A stretch of DNA of 10,564 nucleotides from Acidobacteriota bacterium (lineage in GTDB: Bacteria; Acidobacteriota; Terriglobia; Terriglobales; Acidobacteriaceae): NCBI GenBank assembly GCA_028873155.1, contig JAGWML010000097.1:1-10564 (forward strand), in the 5' to 3' direction. Shown here piece after piece: positions 1 to 7,952 of the stretch; position 1 is the first letter of the stretch, and the number at the start of each line of letters is the position of its first letter. Both the position numbers and the translations under genes were made by a program. The notes below the pieces were generated by a model. The model ran no database searches and was not told the DNA's origin. It was given only the letters and a program-made list of their open reading frames with translations.

Positions 1-1214
1 TCGGTGTGCTCAAGTTCCGCGATGCGTCTCGCCGGCTGGGTCATCCTGTTGTCATCGAGCAGAAGTTCATGCCCGGAGATACGGATTTCACGCGCGAGTT
101 GCAGATTATCCAGGACTCCCGCGCAGATGCCATTGTGATCTGGGGCGATGAAATTCCGACAGCAAATATCCTCAAGCAGATGCAGAAGCTTGGAATGAAG
201 CAGCGCGTCTTTGGTTCCTATCGCACGCTGGGACCGGAGTTGCTCGCCTCTGCAGGCTTGGCTGCGGAAGGCTTCGAAGCCGTCTTCCCCTATGACCCCA
301 CACGCAACGACACCAAATGGATCAGCTTCAATCAGCGTTATGAGGCACGCTTCCACGAGCCACCCGAGCAGTTCGCCTCTCTTGCTTACGACGCGATGAA
401 CATTCTGCTCAATGCGATCTGCCAGGCCGGCTTGAATCGCGCCCGCATTCACGACGCTCTGGCCGATATCGAGCAATACGACGGAGTGACCGGGCATATG
501 GTCTTTGACCCGAATCAGAAAAACGTGATGCCAATGTACATCGGCACCGTTCATAACGGGGCAATCAGCTACAAGCGTTCGACGATGGAAAAGGAGCCTC
601 CCGCACAGGCGACTGCTTCAAACAGGACCGCAGACGATCCACCCGGCGCATTGGAACAGCCAGGCCCATTGGCTCCTTATGCGCGCGTAGCCGAAGACGG
701 CGTGGCCTACCGAGGCCCGTCTCGCCCCGATTCGCCTGCAGGACCGCTACGCGTGGTGCTCTTCGGACCCCATGCGCAGCAGGTCGCAGTATCTGGCCCA
801 ATGCGCCAGTTGCTTTCGTCGGGAGTTCACGATCGGACGTGGGAGCTTGTCCCCGTAGCCAGTGACCAGAACTGGGGCGCAGCCTCCACGCAGCTAGTGC
901 ATGGACTGTGGGACGAGCATGCCATTGCAATCATCGCAATGGACCGCAACTCTGCGCACCTGGCGGAGCAGTTGGCGTTGAAGTCATTTGTTCCAGTTGT
1001 TGCGCTGAGCGACGATACCGCGCTGACCTCGACCAACATCGCTTGGATCTTCCGATTGCCTTCGGCAACAACCCCAGAAGCGGCACTGCGTGCTCTCGAG
1101 GCAGCGGAAGCGCGTAGTGGACCAAACTCGGAGCGCCTGCGCGATGTGCTGGCCTCGGGCGAAATGTTGGCTGGAGTTGCTTTCCGTTCCAACGGCGATC
1201 CAAGGATTCACTAG
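1..1214 (+). CDS. ABC transporter substrate-binding protein, 5'-truncated, with a C-terminal half domain
   Basis: This is the end of a periplasmic ligand-binding protein of the Leu/Ile/Val type (Peripla_BP_6-like), which would capture a small solute for an ABC importer. The reading frame is open to the left window edge, so the GTG at 6 is probably internal and the real start and signal peptide lie upstream. Numbering from that GTG, residues 1-190 match the later part of such a domain: DAIVIWGDE (41-49), SLAYDAMNILLNAI (125-138) and GVTGHMVFDPNQ (160-171). A Pro/Ala-rich linker follows (about 195-245). Residues 248-365 then look like the first lobe of a second domain: LRVVLFGP, a stretch resembling the usual 'S..a..la...vPvvals' segment (SAHLAEQLALKSFVPVVALS, 316-335), then TSTNIAWIFRLP (341-352). 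The protein stops before a second lobe. It ends 86 bp before the convergent porin gene. The ligand cannot be told from the sequence. Confidence 0.8.
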   Translation, partial: GVLKFRDASRRLGHPVVIEQKFMPGDTDFTRELQIIQDSRADAIVIWGDEIPTANILKQMQKLGMKQRVFGSYRTLGPELLASAGLAAEGFEAVFPYDPTRNDTKWISFNQRYEARFHEPPEQFASLAYDAMNILLNAICQAGLNRARIHDALADIEQYDGVTGHMVFDPNQKNVMPMYIGTVHNGAISYKRSTMEKEPPAQATASNRTADDPPGALEQPGPLAPYARVAEDGVAYRGPSRPDSPAGPLRVVLFGPHAQQVAVSGPMRQLLSSGVHDRTWELVPVASDQNWGAASTQLVHGLWDEHAIAIIAMDRNSAHLAEQLALKSFVPVVALSDDTALTSTNIAWIFRLPSATTPEAALRALEAAEARSGPNSERLRDVLASGEMLAGVAFRSNGDPRIH

Positions 1215-1254
1215 CAATCGAATCCACACCGAGCTTTCTCACGCGACAAAAAGA

Positions 1255-1280
1255 AAGGGCAGCCATTGCGGGCTGCCCTT
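1255..1280 (-). terminator. Intrinsic terminator of the porin gene, between converging genes
   Basis: A perfect 10-bp stem (AAGGGCAGCC pairing with GGCTGCCCTT) encloses a 6-nt loop (ATTGCG). On the minus strand the hairpin is followed by a T-rich run (complement of the A-rich 1246-1256), as an intrinsic terminator requires, and it begins 20 nt past the porin stop. On the plus strand the following bases (ACGTCTTGAG) make a poor U-tract. It may still weakly stop transcription from the substrate-binding gene, which ends 40 nt upstream. Confidence 0.85.
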
Positions 1281-1300
1281 ACGTCTTGAGTCAATCCAAA

Positions 1301-3106
1301 CTACGGGAGATAGTAGCGGAGCGAGGTCTCGATTACGTTATCCGTGCCCTTCGCGCCACCGTTGATGTTCTGCGGGCCGCCGGTGCCAGACCAGATGTTC
1401 CGCGTGAAGTAGCTGTACTGGAAGCCCTGACGCAGGCCGCCCTTCGGTCCCTTGTAGAAGTAGTACCACCAGCCGATGGTGCCTTCCTGCACGTCCTTGG
1501 TGTTGCCGCCGCAGTTCGCCGGTGTTGAGGGCGAGTAGCCGATACCGCCGTTCGTCGCGCCGCTTCCGGTCACGGGCTCCGTGTTGCAACCGCTCATGTT
1601 CGTCAGAGGCGAACCGTACCCAATTTTGCCCCAGTAGTCGCGGTAGACGTAGTCGCCGCCGTAGTTCATGTAGACGAGGAGCTTGGAGGTTGGGTTCAGC
1701 TCAACCGTGCTCAGAGTGGAGAAGGCCTTGAGAGGATCAAGCTGCCCGTCGGGCCGGATGGTCACGTCGGCAATCGTCGAGGAACCGTAGCGGCCCACGC
1801 CCTTGCCGTAGAGACCCTTCAGACCGATTGTGACCTTGTTGTTGGCCAGCGGAGCGCGGAAGCCGCCACCGATGCCGCCGCCGGGGATGGTGTCGTTATA
1901 CGCGCCTGCCGAGCTGCTTGCGTTCGGATAAATGCGGTCCCTGAAGAAGCGGCTGACGCCGAAGACTTCCCAGTGTCCCCAGCCGGGTTCGAAGGCCATC
2001 TTGGCCACGAAGTCCGGAGCGAGGTTGAAGGAATAGTTGGCTGTCGGGTTATAGAGGCCGCCGCCGTTGCCGGCCGAGCCGATCAGCAGATTTGTAGGCA
2101 GATTCGAACCAGCCGGGTTCAGAGTCTGCGCATTTTCAGCAGAGGCGCCAAGGAAGAACTTCCGGTTGAAATCCTTGGATACGCGGAAGCTGTACTGACG
2201 GGTCCAAACGAAGCCCGCTTCGTACTGTGGGTCGATGGTAGCTGGCAGAATCTCGGATCCGCGAGTCAGCCCCTGCGTGGTTTCGGCAGCAAGCGACCAT
2301 CCCTGGCCACCAGAGATATCCAATCCGTTGCTCAGCTTGGCATCGGCCCAGAGCTGGCGCTGACGAAGAACGTAGCTGTTGCTCTGGTTGGCATTGGAAG
2401 TGATGCCTGTGCCGAGCCAGTCAGCCTCGTAGTAACCGGTCAGCGTCATGTTGGCCAGTTTGCCGGTCGCCTTCATTGCTGCGCGCGACTGACGGCCCGA
2501 TGCATTGAATTCACTCAACTTTGCCGCATCCGAGTACTGCAGCGGAATTCCACCGAACGGCGTGTTCAGGCCGCCGCCGGTTGCCGCCGTGCGGTTCACA
2601 GACTCAGCCGCCAGGAAGCTGCCCGTCGGAGAGAGTGCAATGCCCTTGAAATAGATGGCATCCGGATTAGCGATCTGCTTCTTCATCGCCGAAGTCTCAT
2701 CGGAAACTGTTGTGGCGAGTGAAACTGAATTCTGTTTGAGGTCATTGACCGTTGACTGCAGCGTCGAAACCGCCGTGGCGTTTTCCGTAGCCGCCTGCTG
2801 CTGCGTGGTGACAGCGGTCTCCGCCTTCGCGGCTGCGGCCTGAGCGTCTGCAGCGGACTGCTGAGCCTTCTGCAGTTCAGCATTCTTCTCGGCCAGATCA
2901 TTCTTCAGGCTGTTGATCTGCTGTTCCATCTCTTCACGCAGAGCCTGAATCTGATCTTCTACGGACGGCTTGGTCGGCTTGGCAGCCTTCTTCGCGCTGC
3001 CGCTCTTCTGTTGCGCAGACTCTGGGGGAGCGCCTGCGAATGCAAGCGATCCTGCAAGACTCACTGCCAGAATTGCAGCGGCAGTTGTGTTGAGTTTCAG
3101 ATTCAT
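1301..3106 (-). CDS. Outer-membrane porin with N-terminal coiled-coil region
   Basis: A 601-residue exported protein, predicted to form a beta-barrel channel in the outer membrane. Residues 1-24 form a signal peptide: MNLKLN, a hydrophobic core, then cleavage after AFA with mature GAPPES. A Lys/Ala/Pro-rich spacer leads into a Leu/Ala/Glu/Gln-rich coiled coil at about 49-145 (DQIQALREEMEQQINSLK and on), a likely periplasmic stalk or trimerisation region. From about 150 the sequence alternates polar and hydrophobic residues with many Gly, Asn, Tyr and Trp, typical of porin strands and loops, and ends in TSLRYYLP. The plan (coiled coil plus barrel) resembles DcaP-type porins and the porins common in Acidobacteriota. 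The substrate is unknown. The ATG at 3106 is preceded by a purine-rich stretch on the coding strand (GAGAGGAAGAGAG). The gene follows the PIG-L gene on the same strand after 328 bp, so it probably has its own promoter, and ends at a strong terminator. Confidence 0.85.
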   Translation of the reverse strand: MNLKLNTTAAAILAVSLAGSLAFAGAPPESAQQKSGSAKKAAKPTKPSVEDQIQALREEMEQQINSLKNDLAEKNAELQKAQQSAADAQAAAAKAETAVTTQQQAATENATAVSTLQSTVNDLKQNSVSLATTVSDETSAMKKQIANPDAIYFKGIALSPTGSFLAAESVNRTAATGGGLNTPFGGIPLQYSDAAKLSEFNASGRQSRAAMKATGKLANMTLTGYYEADWLGTGITSNANQSNSYVLRQRQLWADAKLSNGLDISGGQGWSLAAETTQGLTRGSEILPATIDPQYEAGFVWTRQYSFRVSKDFNRKFFLGASAENAQTLNPAGSNLPTNLLIGSAGNGGGLYNPTANYSFNLAPDFVAKMAFEPGWGHWEVFGVSRFFRDRIYPNASSSAGAYNDTIPGGGIGGGFRAPLANNKVTIGLKGLYGKGVGRYGSSTIADVTIRPDGQLDPLKAFSTLSTVELNPTSKLLVYMNYGGDYVYRDYWGKIGYGSPLTNMSGCNTEPVTGSGATNGGIGYSPSTPANCGGNTKDVQEGTIGWWYYFYKGPKGGLRQGFQYSYFTRNIWSGTGGPQNINGGAKGTDNVIETSLRYYLP

Positions 3107-3434
3107 TGTGCGTCTCTCTTCCTCTCAGAACAGTTTGATTCGGGATCTGCGCGCAACTTGTCAGTGCACGCATTCTGCCGCACTCGTCCGATGAGACCAG
3201 CGAACGGTTCTCATCCAATCGAGATGGACAAAAGGAATCCCGGCAGACAAACAGCAGACGGAGCCATCAAAGCCCTGCGTTCACCGGTTGCCTTGTCTGT
3301 TTTTGAGGTTCTCAGAACTGTGTGAATAGATGACGAATTCACATGCATTTAACAGAGATCTTGATAGAGATAGGCAATGTGAATGTGGTGTGAATTTACA
3401 CAGTGTTCATCGAGAGAGACTCGAAGCACAGCCT
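3107..3434. other. Gene-free leader between PIG-L gene and porin gene
   Basis: This 328-bp stretch contains no convincing gene in any frame. It lies upstream of the porin and downstream of the PIG-L stop, so it should hold the porin promoter. I looked for -35/-10 pairs on the minus strand and found none convincing. The part nearest the porin start is the purine-rich ribosome-binding stretch (complement of 3111-3125). An imperfect inverted repeat, GAGACC...GGTTCTC, lies near 3194-3213. Inverted heptamers CAGACAA (3244-3250) and TTGTCTG (3293-3299) lie 42 bp apart. The part farthest from the porin holds the TGTGAAT cluster listed separately. Confidence 0.6.
3321..3402. promoter_or_regulatory. 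Cluster of TGTGAAT heptamers, possible operator upstream of porin
   Basis: The heptamer TGTGAAT occurs exactly at 3321-3327, 3378-3384 and 3389-3395, and in reverse orientation (ATTCACA) at 3337-3343. The first and the inverted copies form a 7-bp inverted repeat with a 9-nt spacer. The last two direct copies are 11 bp apart, about one helical turn, and the last sits in a near-palindrome (GTGTGAATTTACAC, 3388-3401; 12 of 14 positions symmetric). The cluster lies 215-290 bp upstream of the porin start. Clustered, helically phased and inverted copies suggest binding of a dimeric regulator, but the protein is unknown and regulation of the porin is inferred from position only. Confidence 0.4.
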
Positions 3435-6284
3435 TTATTGAACTTGGCGACTGCTCTGTCCGGCGCTGAGCAAGTTCGCCAGAATCCGATACGACCCCGG
3501 CACTAACTCAGGCAGCTGGCGATAGAGCGCGTACGCAACATAGATATAGGTACCCTTACCCGCGTGCGCAACCAGGAGTCCTCCGCGCTGCGGGTCCTGA
3601 CCGGGATCGGCTGTTTCGGTCAGTGCTGCATAGGCTGGGTCCCAGGAGTCCAGGAAGGAATGGCCGCGCTCCTCGACCCATCCATCGAAGTCAGCGGAGG
3701 TGAGGCGGTTGGGGAAGTTCAGCAATGGATCGTTGGGCGCCAGAATCTTCACCGGCGACTGTTCATCCACCACGCGCTCCGGAATGCGTCCCATGGTAAG
3801 CGGGAACGGCGCGGGGAAGTTGCTGCTCTGATATTGCACGATGAGCGTTCCACCGTTGCGGACAAATTCGTTCAGACGTGTCTGAGCCGCTGCCAGTTGC
3901 GGCCTTACGGAATATGCCCGGATGCCCACCACGATGACGTTCCACGTGGACAAATCCGCGGTGGTGAGCTCGGAGTCGGAGAGCATGTGGACGCTGGCGC
4001 CGAGCCCTTCGATCGCCTCGGGTATGCGGTCACCTGTGCCCATGATGTAGCTGATGTGCAGACCCTGCGCGAGAGTCACGTCTACTTTGCGGGTTCGCAG
4101 TTCAGCCTTCTTATACTGGTTGTAGGGGCGCAGTCCCTCGTAGGCGACATTGCGCCAGCCCGAGCCGTATGAGCGACTGTTTGCTTCTGCGACTGCTTCA
4201 ATCGAATAGGCGCCGGCTTTCACGTTGCCCGGTGTGACATCAAACGTGATGGGTTCTGTGTCTCCTGCGCCAGCGCGATGAAACGGCGCCGAAGCCGGCT
4301 TGCATTGCCAGCCCTCGGGCAGCGTGAGAGAGACGCTGCCATCGGTTGCTCTCTCCGCATGCACTCGGACGCGTACTGGCAACCTGCTGCCGTCGAGCGG
4401 CAGAATGCGCGCATCGGGTTCGATGCTCACTCCGATTTCGGGTGTTATCACAAGCGGCTCGTAGATTCCGCCGGGCCCCGTGACGCGCTGTAACGTCTGC
4501 ACCACCTGACCCAGTCGAATGGGCAAGCCGTGAAAGTCAAACTGCGCCCAGGCCGCCAGCGGATATGGCGCAAATGAGTGACCGCGAAGCGCGCTCGACG
4601 ATACGTCGTAAAACGGTTGTTCGACGGACGGGCGCGTGAAGTACGGCGCCGTAGGCTGCGCATCATCGGCCGCATGCACGGTGTAAATGGGATCGGAGAC
4701 TGAGCCGGCCGAGTCAATTGTGCCACTTGTGATCGAGTACGACCACGGGCTCCCAGTTGCACTTTGCAGCCAGACCTTCGCGAGCTGCGTGGCAGAGGTG
4801 GACTGGGCGACGTGGACGCGCACGCGAAAAGTCTCGCCGGGGGCAATGCTCCGCGGCGTCTCGTCGGCAGAGTTTCCGCGGAAGCCGCCGGCCTCAACGT
4901 GCGTTTCATAGGTTCGAAATGCCGTCAGATCCAGTCCGAGCAGGTTGACGAGCGCCTGCTGAAACTCGTCGAGCTTCGCGTCGAGTTCGAAGAGAAGGCT
5001 TGCTTTACCGGCCTTTTCGATCGAGCTGCCGGCGACCCTTGCGCGCAGGTCCAGCGCCTCGCGAAAGAGCGGGGCGAGCGCATCTGCATCTGCTGCGCCT
5101 GTTGCATTGGCGTGTTGGCGCTTGAACTCCGCGACGCCTTGGTCAAGCTTTCGCAGGCCATCTGTGAGCCACGCTGGCGGCTCGGGGACGAGCCGCACAA
5201 GTCCAGAGATGGACGTATCGACGTCCACGCGGCTGTTGCGGAAGAGGTCATCGTTGCTGACGCTCTTTGCGGTAACAGGCCTGGCAGAGTCAGCCACGAC
5301 CCATAGATGGTAGCGCGCCGTGCCGGGGCCGCTGAGTGTAGGGTTCGCGCCGCCGTTCTGCGACTTCTGCATGCCCCAGCCCTCGCGGGCAATCTGCTGA
5401 TAGCTGCGTCCCAACGCTGCATCGCGCGTGCCCACCGGCAACGTCACATCGGTCGATGGCTCTCCGTTGATCCACTCGTCCGTTGCGTAGTTGTGAAATC
5501 TTGCTGGCGCCCATTTGCCGGTGGCGTAATCAAACATGCCCTTGTCCGTGATGGGCGCGAAGGGAACCATCGAATAAACAGCGAGCGGCTGCCACGGTTG
5601 GTACCCATCCGCAATCTGATCGGGAAAGACTTTAGGATCGGCAGCCGCTTTGAAGACTTCCTGCGCAATTTCACCTGAGACCTGATGCTGCCCGTGGCCA
5701 TCGCTCACGCCGCCCACAAATGTGGCCACTATAATCTGCGGCCGCGCCCGCCGGACTGCCAGCACGGCGTCGTAGAGCACCCGCTCGTGACCCCAGCGCG
5801 CAAAGGCTTCCTCCTGCGTCTTCGAGAAGCCAAAATCCGCCTCGGTGCCCCACATCTGCTGTGCGCCGTAATACTCATCCGCCTTCAGCAGTTCATTCGT
5901 GCGGATGATGCCCAGCGCGTCATCGTCTTCGGCAGACATCGCGTTCTGGCCGCCCTCGCCGCGCGTCAGGGTGAAGAGCGTGGCGCGTACGCCGAGGCCG
6001 CGCGAGAGATAGGTCAGCAGCGCGCCGTCCTCGTCGTCAGGATGCGCGACGATCATAAGCACGCTGGCAGTGGTGCCCAGGCGCTTCAGCGTCTGCTTCA
6101 GCGCAGCCGCACCGCGATCTTCGGGCAGGGGCAGTGCGATCGAGGAAGGCTGTGCCGATGGCTGGCTGATGGGACCCGCTGCGGACTCTTGTGCATCCAG
6201 GCAAACCGGGCCAAGGCCAACAACAATCAGGCCTGCAAGGACCGCCAACGCGGCTGTGCGATGAACTCTCTCGGCAAGAAACAT
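3435..6284 (-). CDS. Exported PIG-L family deacetylase-like protein with C-terminal GATase-like domain
   Basis: A 949-residue protein of the PIG-L (LmbE-like) family, zinc-dependent enzymes that usually remove acetyl groups from N-acetylglucosamine-type sugars. Starting at the ATG at 6284 gives a normal signal peptide (MFLAERVHR, then a hydrophobic core, cleavage near LDAQ). A start at 6326 would add 14 residues ahead of it and overlap the divergent permease start. In 949-residue numbering, the metal-binding motif AHPDDE is at 80-85, the family motif TRGEGGQN at 107-114 and the second His motif HGQH at 197-200, so the active site looks intact. Residues about 365-455 are helical, followed by two beta-sandwich-like regions (about 485-570 and 615-715). 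Residues about 735-940 resemble a class I glutamine-amidotransferase/ThuA-like fold (IVVGIRAYSVRP; EFVRNGGTLIVQYQ). It probably acts in the periplasm or outside the cell. The substrate is unknown; glycoconjugates are likely from the family. Confidence 0.88.
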   Translation of the reverse strand: MFLAERVHRTAALAVLAGLIVVGLGPVCLDAQESAAGPISQPSAQPSSIALPLPEDRGAAALKQTLKRLGTTASVLMIVAHPDDEDGALLTYLSRGLGVRATLFTLTRGEGGQNAMSAEDDDALGIIRTNELLKADEYYGAQQMWGTEADFGFSKTQEEAFARWGHERVLYDAVLAVRRARPQIIVATFVGGVSDGHGQHQVSGEIAQEVFKAAADPKVFPDQIADGYQPWQPLAVYSMVPFAPITDKGMFDYATGKWAPARFHNYATDEWINGEPSTDVTLPVGTRDAALGRSYQQIAREGWGMQKSQNGGANPTLSGPGTARYHLWVVADSARPVTAKSVSNDDLFRNSRVDVDTSISGLVRLVPEPPAWLTDGLRKLDQGVAEFKRQHANATGAADADALAPLFREALDLRARVAGSSIEKAGKASLLFELDAKLDEFQQALVNLLGLDLTAFRTYETHVEAGGFRGNSADETPRSIAPGETFRVRVHVAQSTSATQLAKVWLQSATGSPWSYSITSGTIDSAGSVSDPIYTVHAADDAQPTAPYFTRPSVEQPFYDVSSSALRGHSFAPYPLAAWAQFDFHGLPIRLGQVVQTLQRVTGPGGIYEPLVITPEIGVSIEPDARILPLDGSRLPVRVRVHAERATDGSVSLTLPEGWQCKPASAPFHRAGAGDTEPITFDVTPGNVKAGAYSIEAVAEANSRSYGSGWRNVAYEGLRPYNQYKKAELRTRKVDVTLAQGLHISYIMGTGDRIPEAIEGLGASVHMLSDSELTTADLSTWNVIVVGIRAYSVRPQLAAAQTRLNEFVRNGGTLIVQYQSSNFPAPFPLTMGRIPERVVDEQSPVKILAPNDPLLNFPNRLTSADFDGWVEERGHSFLDSWDPAYAALTETADPGQDPQRGGLLVAHAGKGTYIYVAYALYRQLPELVPGSYRILANLLSAGQSSRQVQ

Positions 6285-6324
6285 ACTTCTCGCCAGTGTA
6301 CAATCCGTGGAGCGAACCGGCCCC
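6285..6324. promoter_or_regulatory. 40-bp divergent intergenic region between PIG-L and permease genes
   Basis: Only 40 bp separate the preferred ATG of the PIG-L gene (6284, minus) from that of the permease (6325, plus). TACAAT at 6299-6304 is a fair -10 match for the plus strand, but no good -35 lies 16-18 bp upstream. GGAG at 6309-6312 is a possible but distant ribosome-binding site for the permease. On the minus strand, GAGAAG sits immediately before the PIG-L ATG. CATG at 6324-6327 gives an ATG on both strands. The promoters of the two genes must overlap each other or extend into the neighbouring coding sequence, so joint control is possible. Confidence 0.35.
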
Positions 6325-7761
6325 ATGACCGCGTCTTATTCCAATCCTCCCGTCAACGACCACCTCAGCAGGCGCATCGGCCTGCGCGCGGCCGTGCTCT
6401 TCAACATGCTGGAGATGATCGGCGTTGGACCGTTTATCACCCTGCCGCTGGTGATTGAAGCGGCAGGGTATCGTCTGTCCGTGTACGCATGGCTGCTCGG
6501 CGCGTTGATCGCGATTGCCGATGGGCTGGTGTGGGCGGAGCTGGGCGCGGCCTTTCCGCGGGCCGGCGGATCCTATGCATTTCTTCACGAGATCTACGGA
6601 CCGCACCGCGCAGGAAATTGGCTGAGTTTTCTCTACGTATGGCAGCTCAGCTTTTCGGCTCCGCTGTCGATTGCATCGGGATGCATCGGTTTGTCGGGAT
6701 TTCTTGCATGGTTCTGGCCTGGGCTTGAGTCTGCGCCGATCGCTGCGCTGCCCGGGCTGCATTACGGCAACTTTGTTGCTGCTGCTGCGTGCCTGCTGGT
6801 CACTGCGCTGCTCTATCGCAACCTGAGCTCCATTACTCGACTGGCATGGGTGCTCTTCTGCGGTGTCATGGCAGCGCTGGCCGGAGTGATTGTCTCGGGC
6901 TTCAGCGCAGCTTCGGCGAGTGGAGGCTGGCACATGCCGGCGTCTCCCGCACAACCAGTGGCGCTTGCGATTGGTGGGCTCGCGCAGGCGACGTTGATTG
7001 CAACCTACGACTACTGGGGCTACTACAACATCTGCTTCCTCGGCAGCGAGGTGCGGCACCCGGAACGGACCATTCCGAAGGCAATCCTGTTGTCGATCCT
7101 GCTGGTCGCGGTTTTTTACATTGCCATGAACGTTGCGGTCTTCCCCTCAATGCACAGCATGGTGCAGAATTCGCTGGCGGGCACCGCTCCGCCGTTGCAA
7201 CTGGTGGCTGAGATTGCTCGTTCCGCCTTTGGCGTGTGGGCCGGCCGGTTGATGGCGGCGCTGATCGTATGGACGGCGTTTGCCTCCGTATTTTCACTCC
7301 TGCTGGGCTACTCGCGCGTGCCCTATGCGGCGGCGCGCGACGGCAACTACTTCCGCTTTCTCGACGCGATTCATCCGCGGCATGGGATTCCGCATCGCTC
7401 GCTGCTGGCTCTTGGCTTTGTGGCTGCAGCGTTCTGCTTTTTCTCGTTGCAACAGGTCATCACGATGCTCGTGATCACGCGCATCCTGCTGCAGTTTCTG
7501 CTGCAGCATATAGGTGTCATGTGGCTGCGCATGCGGCGACCTAATCTGCACCGGCCGTTTCGAATGCCGCTTTACCCGCTGCCGCCGCTGCTTGCGATTG
7601 CCGGCTTCGTTTTCATCTTGATAAACCGCAGCCATGCGTGGCAGGGCGTCGCCGTGGCGGGAAGTATCGGCGCCTCGGGCACAGCCATATATCTGGCGCG
7701 CGCTTTTCAGCAGAGGATCTGGCCTTTCCACGCACCCGCGGTTGAGGACAGGCTCCAGTGA
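6325..7761 (+). CDS. APC-family amino acid permease
   Basis: A 478-residue inner-membrane transporter of the amino acid-polyamine-organocation superfamily, likely a proton- or cation-coupled amino-acid importer or exchanger. About 12 hydrophobic segments can be traced. Family landmarks: GVGPFITLP in the first membrane segment (33-41), whose unwound glycines bind substrate in relatives; PRAGGSYAFL (79-88) after the second; YDYWGYYNICFLGSEVRHPE (228-247) followed by RTIPKAI around segment 6, with the usual acidic residue and conserved 'P.RTIP.A' loop; SRVPYAAARDGN (330-341) before segment 9; and the basic-Pro C-terminal motif RPFRMPLYPLPPL. The ATG at 6325 is preferred; an in-frame GTG at 6307 would add six residues (MERTGP). 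Length and motifs are normal. The substrate cannot be told. It is divergent from the PIG-L gene, and the thiolase gene follows after 191 bp. Confidence 0.88.
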   Translation: MTASYSNPPVNDHLSRRIGLRAAVLFNMLEMIGVGPFITLPLVIEAAGYRLSVYAWLLGALIAIADGLVWAELGAAFPRAGGSYAFLHEIYGPHRAGNWLSFLYVWQLSFSAPLSIASGCIGLSGFLAWFWPGLESAPIAALPGLHYGNFVAAAACLLVTALLYRNLSSITRLAWVLFCGVMAALAGVIVSGFSAASASGGWHMPASPAQPVALAIGGLAQATLIATYDYWGYYNICFLGSEVRHPERTIPKAILLSILLVAVFYIAMNVAVFPSMHSMVQNSLAGTAPPLQLVAEIARSAFGVWAGRLMAALIVWTAFASVFSLLLGYSRVPYAAARDGNYFRFLDAIHPRHGIPHRSLLALGFVAAAFCFFSLQQVITMLVITRILLQFLLQHIGVMWLRMRRPNLHRPFRMPLYPLPPLLAIAGFVFILINRSHAWQGVAVAGSIGASGTAIYLARAFQQRIWPFHAPAVEDRLQ

Positions 7762-7903
7762 ATCCTGCGCGCGATGTTGGACCATGTGCGCTTCCGATGC
7801 CATGCGATGAAAAGCACTCCATGTCCTGCAGGCCCGCACAGTGGCCGATGATGCGAGGGCTGCGCTAAGATGCCCGTGGCATGAGGCTGGCCTTTTGAAC
7901 GCA

Positions 7904-7922
7904 TGCGCTCGATGGGAGCGCA
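7904..7922 (+). promoter_or_regulatory. Small hairpin in the thiolase leader
   Basis: TGCGCTC (7904-7910) and GAGCGCA (7916-7922) form a perfect 7-bp stem with a 5-nt loop, ending 30 bp before the thiolase ATG. No T-run follows, so it is not a normal intrinsic terminator. It could be a structured 5' leader or a binding site. The rest of the 191-bp gap holds only a weak -10-like TAAGAT (7866-7871) without a convincing -35. Confidence 0.25.
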
Positions 7923-7952
7923 GCCCATTCAGCCAGAGCGAAGAGTGATGCG

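Noticed and set aside
3244..3304. Possible plus-strand terminator (CAGACAA ... TTGTCTG followed by TTTTT)
   Set aside because: The 42-nt loop is too long for an efficient intrinsic terminator, and no plus-strand gene lies upstream.
3321..3402. DnaA-box-like or CRP-like reading of the TGTGAAT cluster
   Set aside because: One copy read in reverse (CTATTCACA) is close to the DnaA consensus, but the others are not, and there is no dnaA/dnaN or AT-rich unwinding region. CRP sites need a 6-nt gap between TGTGA and TCACA; here it is 13.
6037..7059. A 340-codon minus-strand open frame across the permease and the PIG-L N-terminus
   Set aside because: No recognisable domain, unusual composition, and it overlaps two well-supported genes in other frames.
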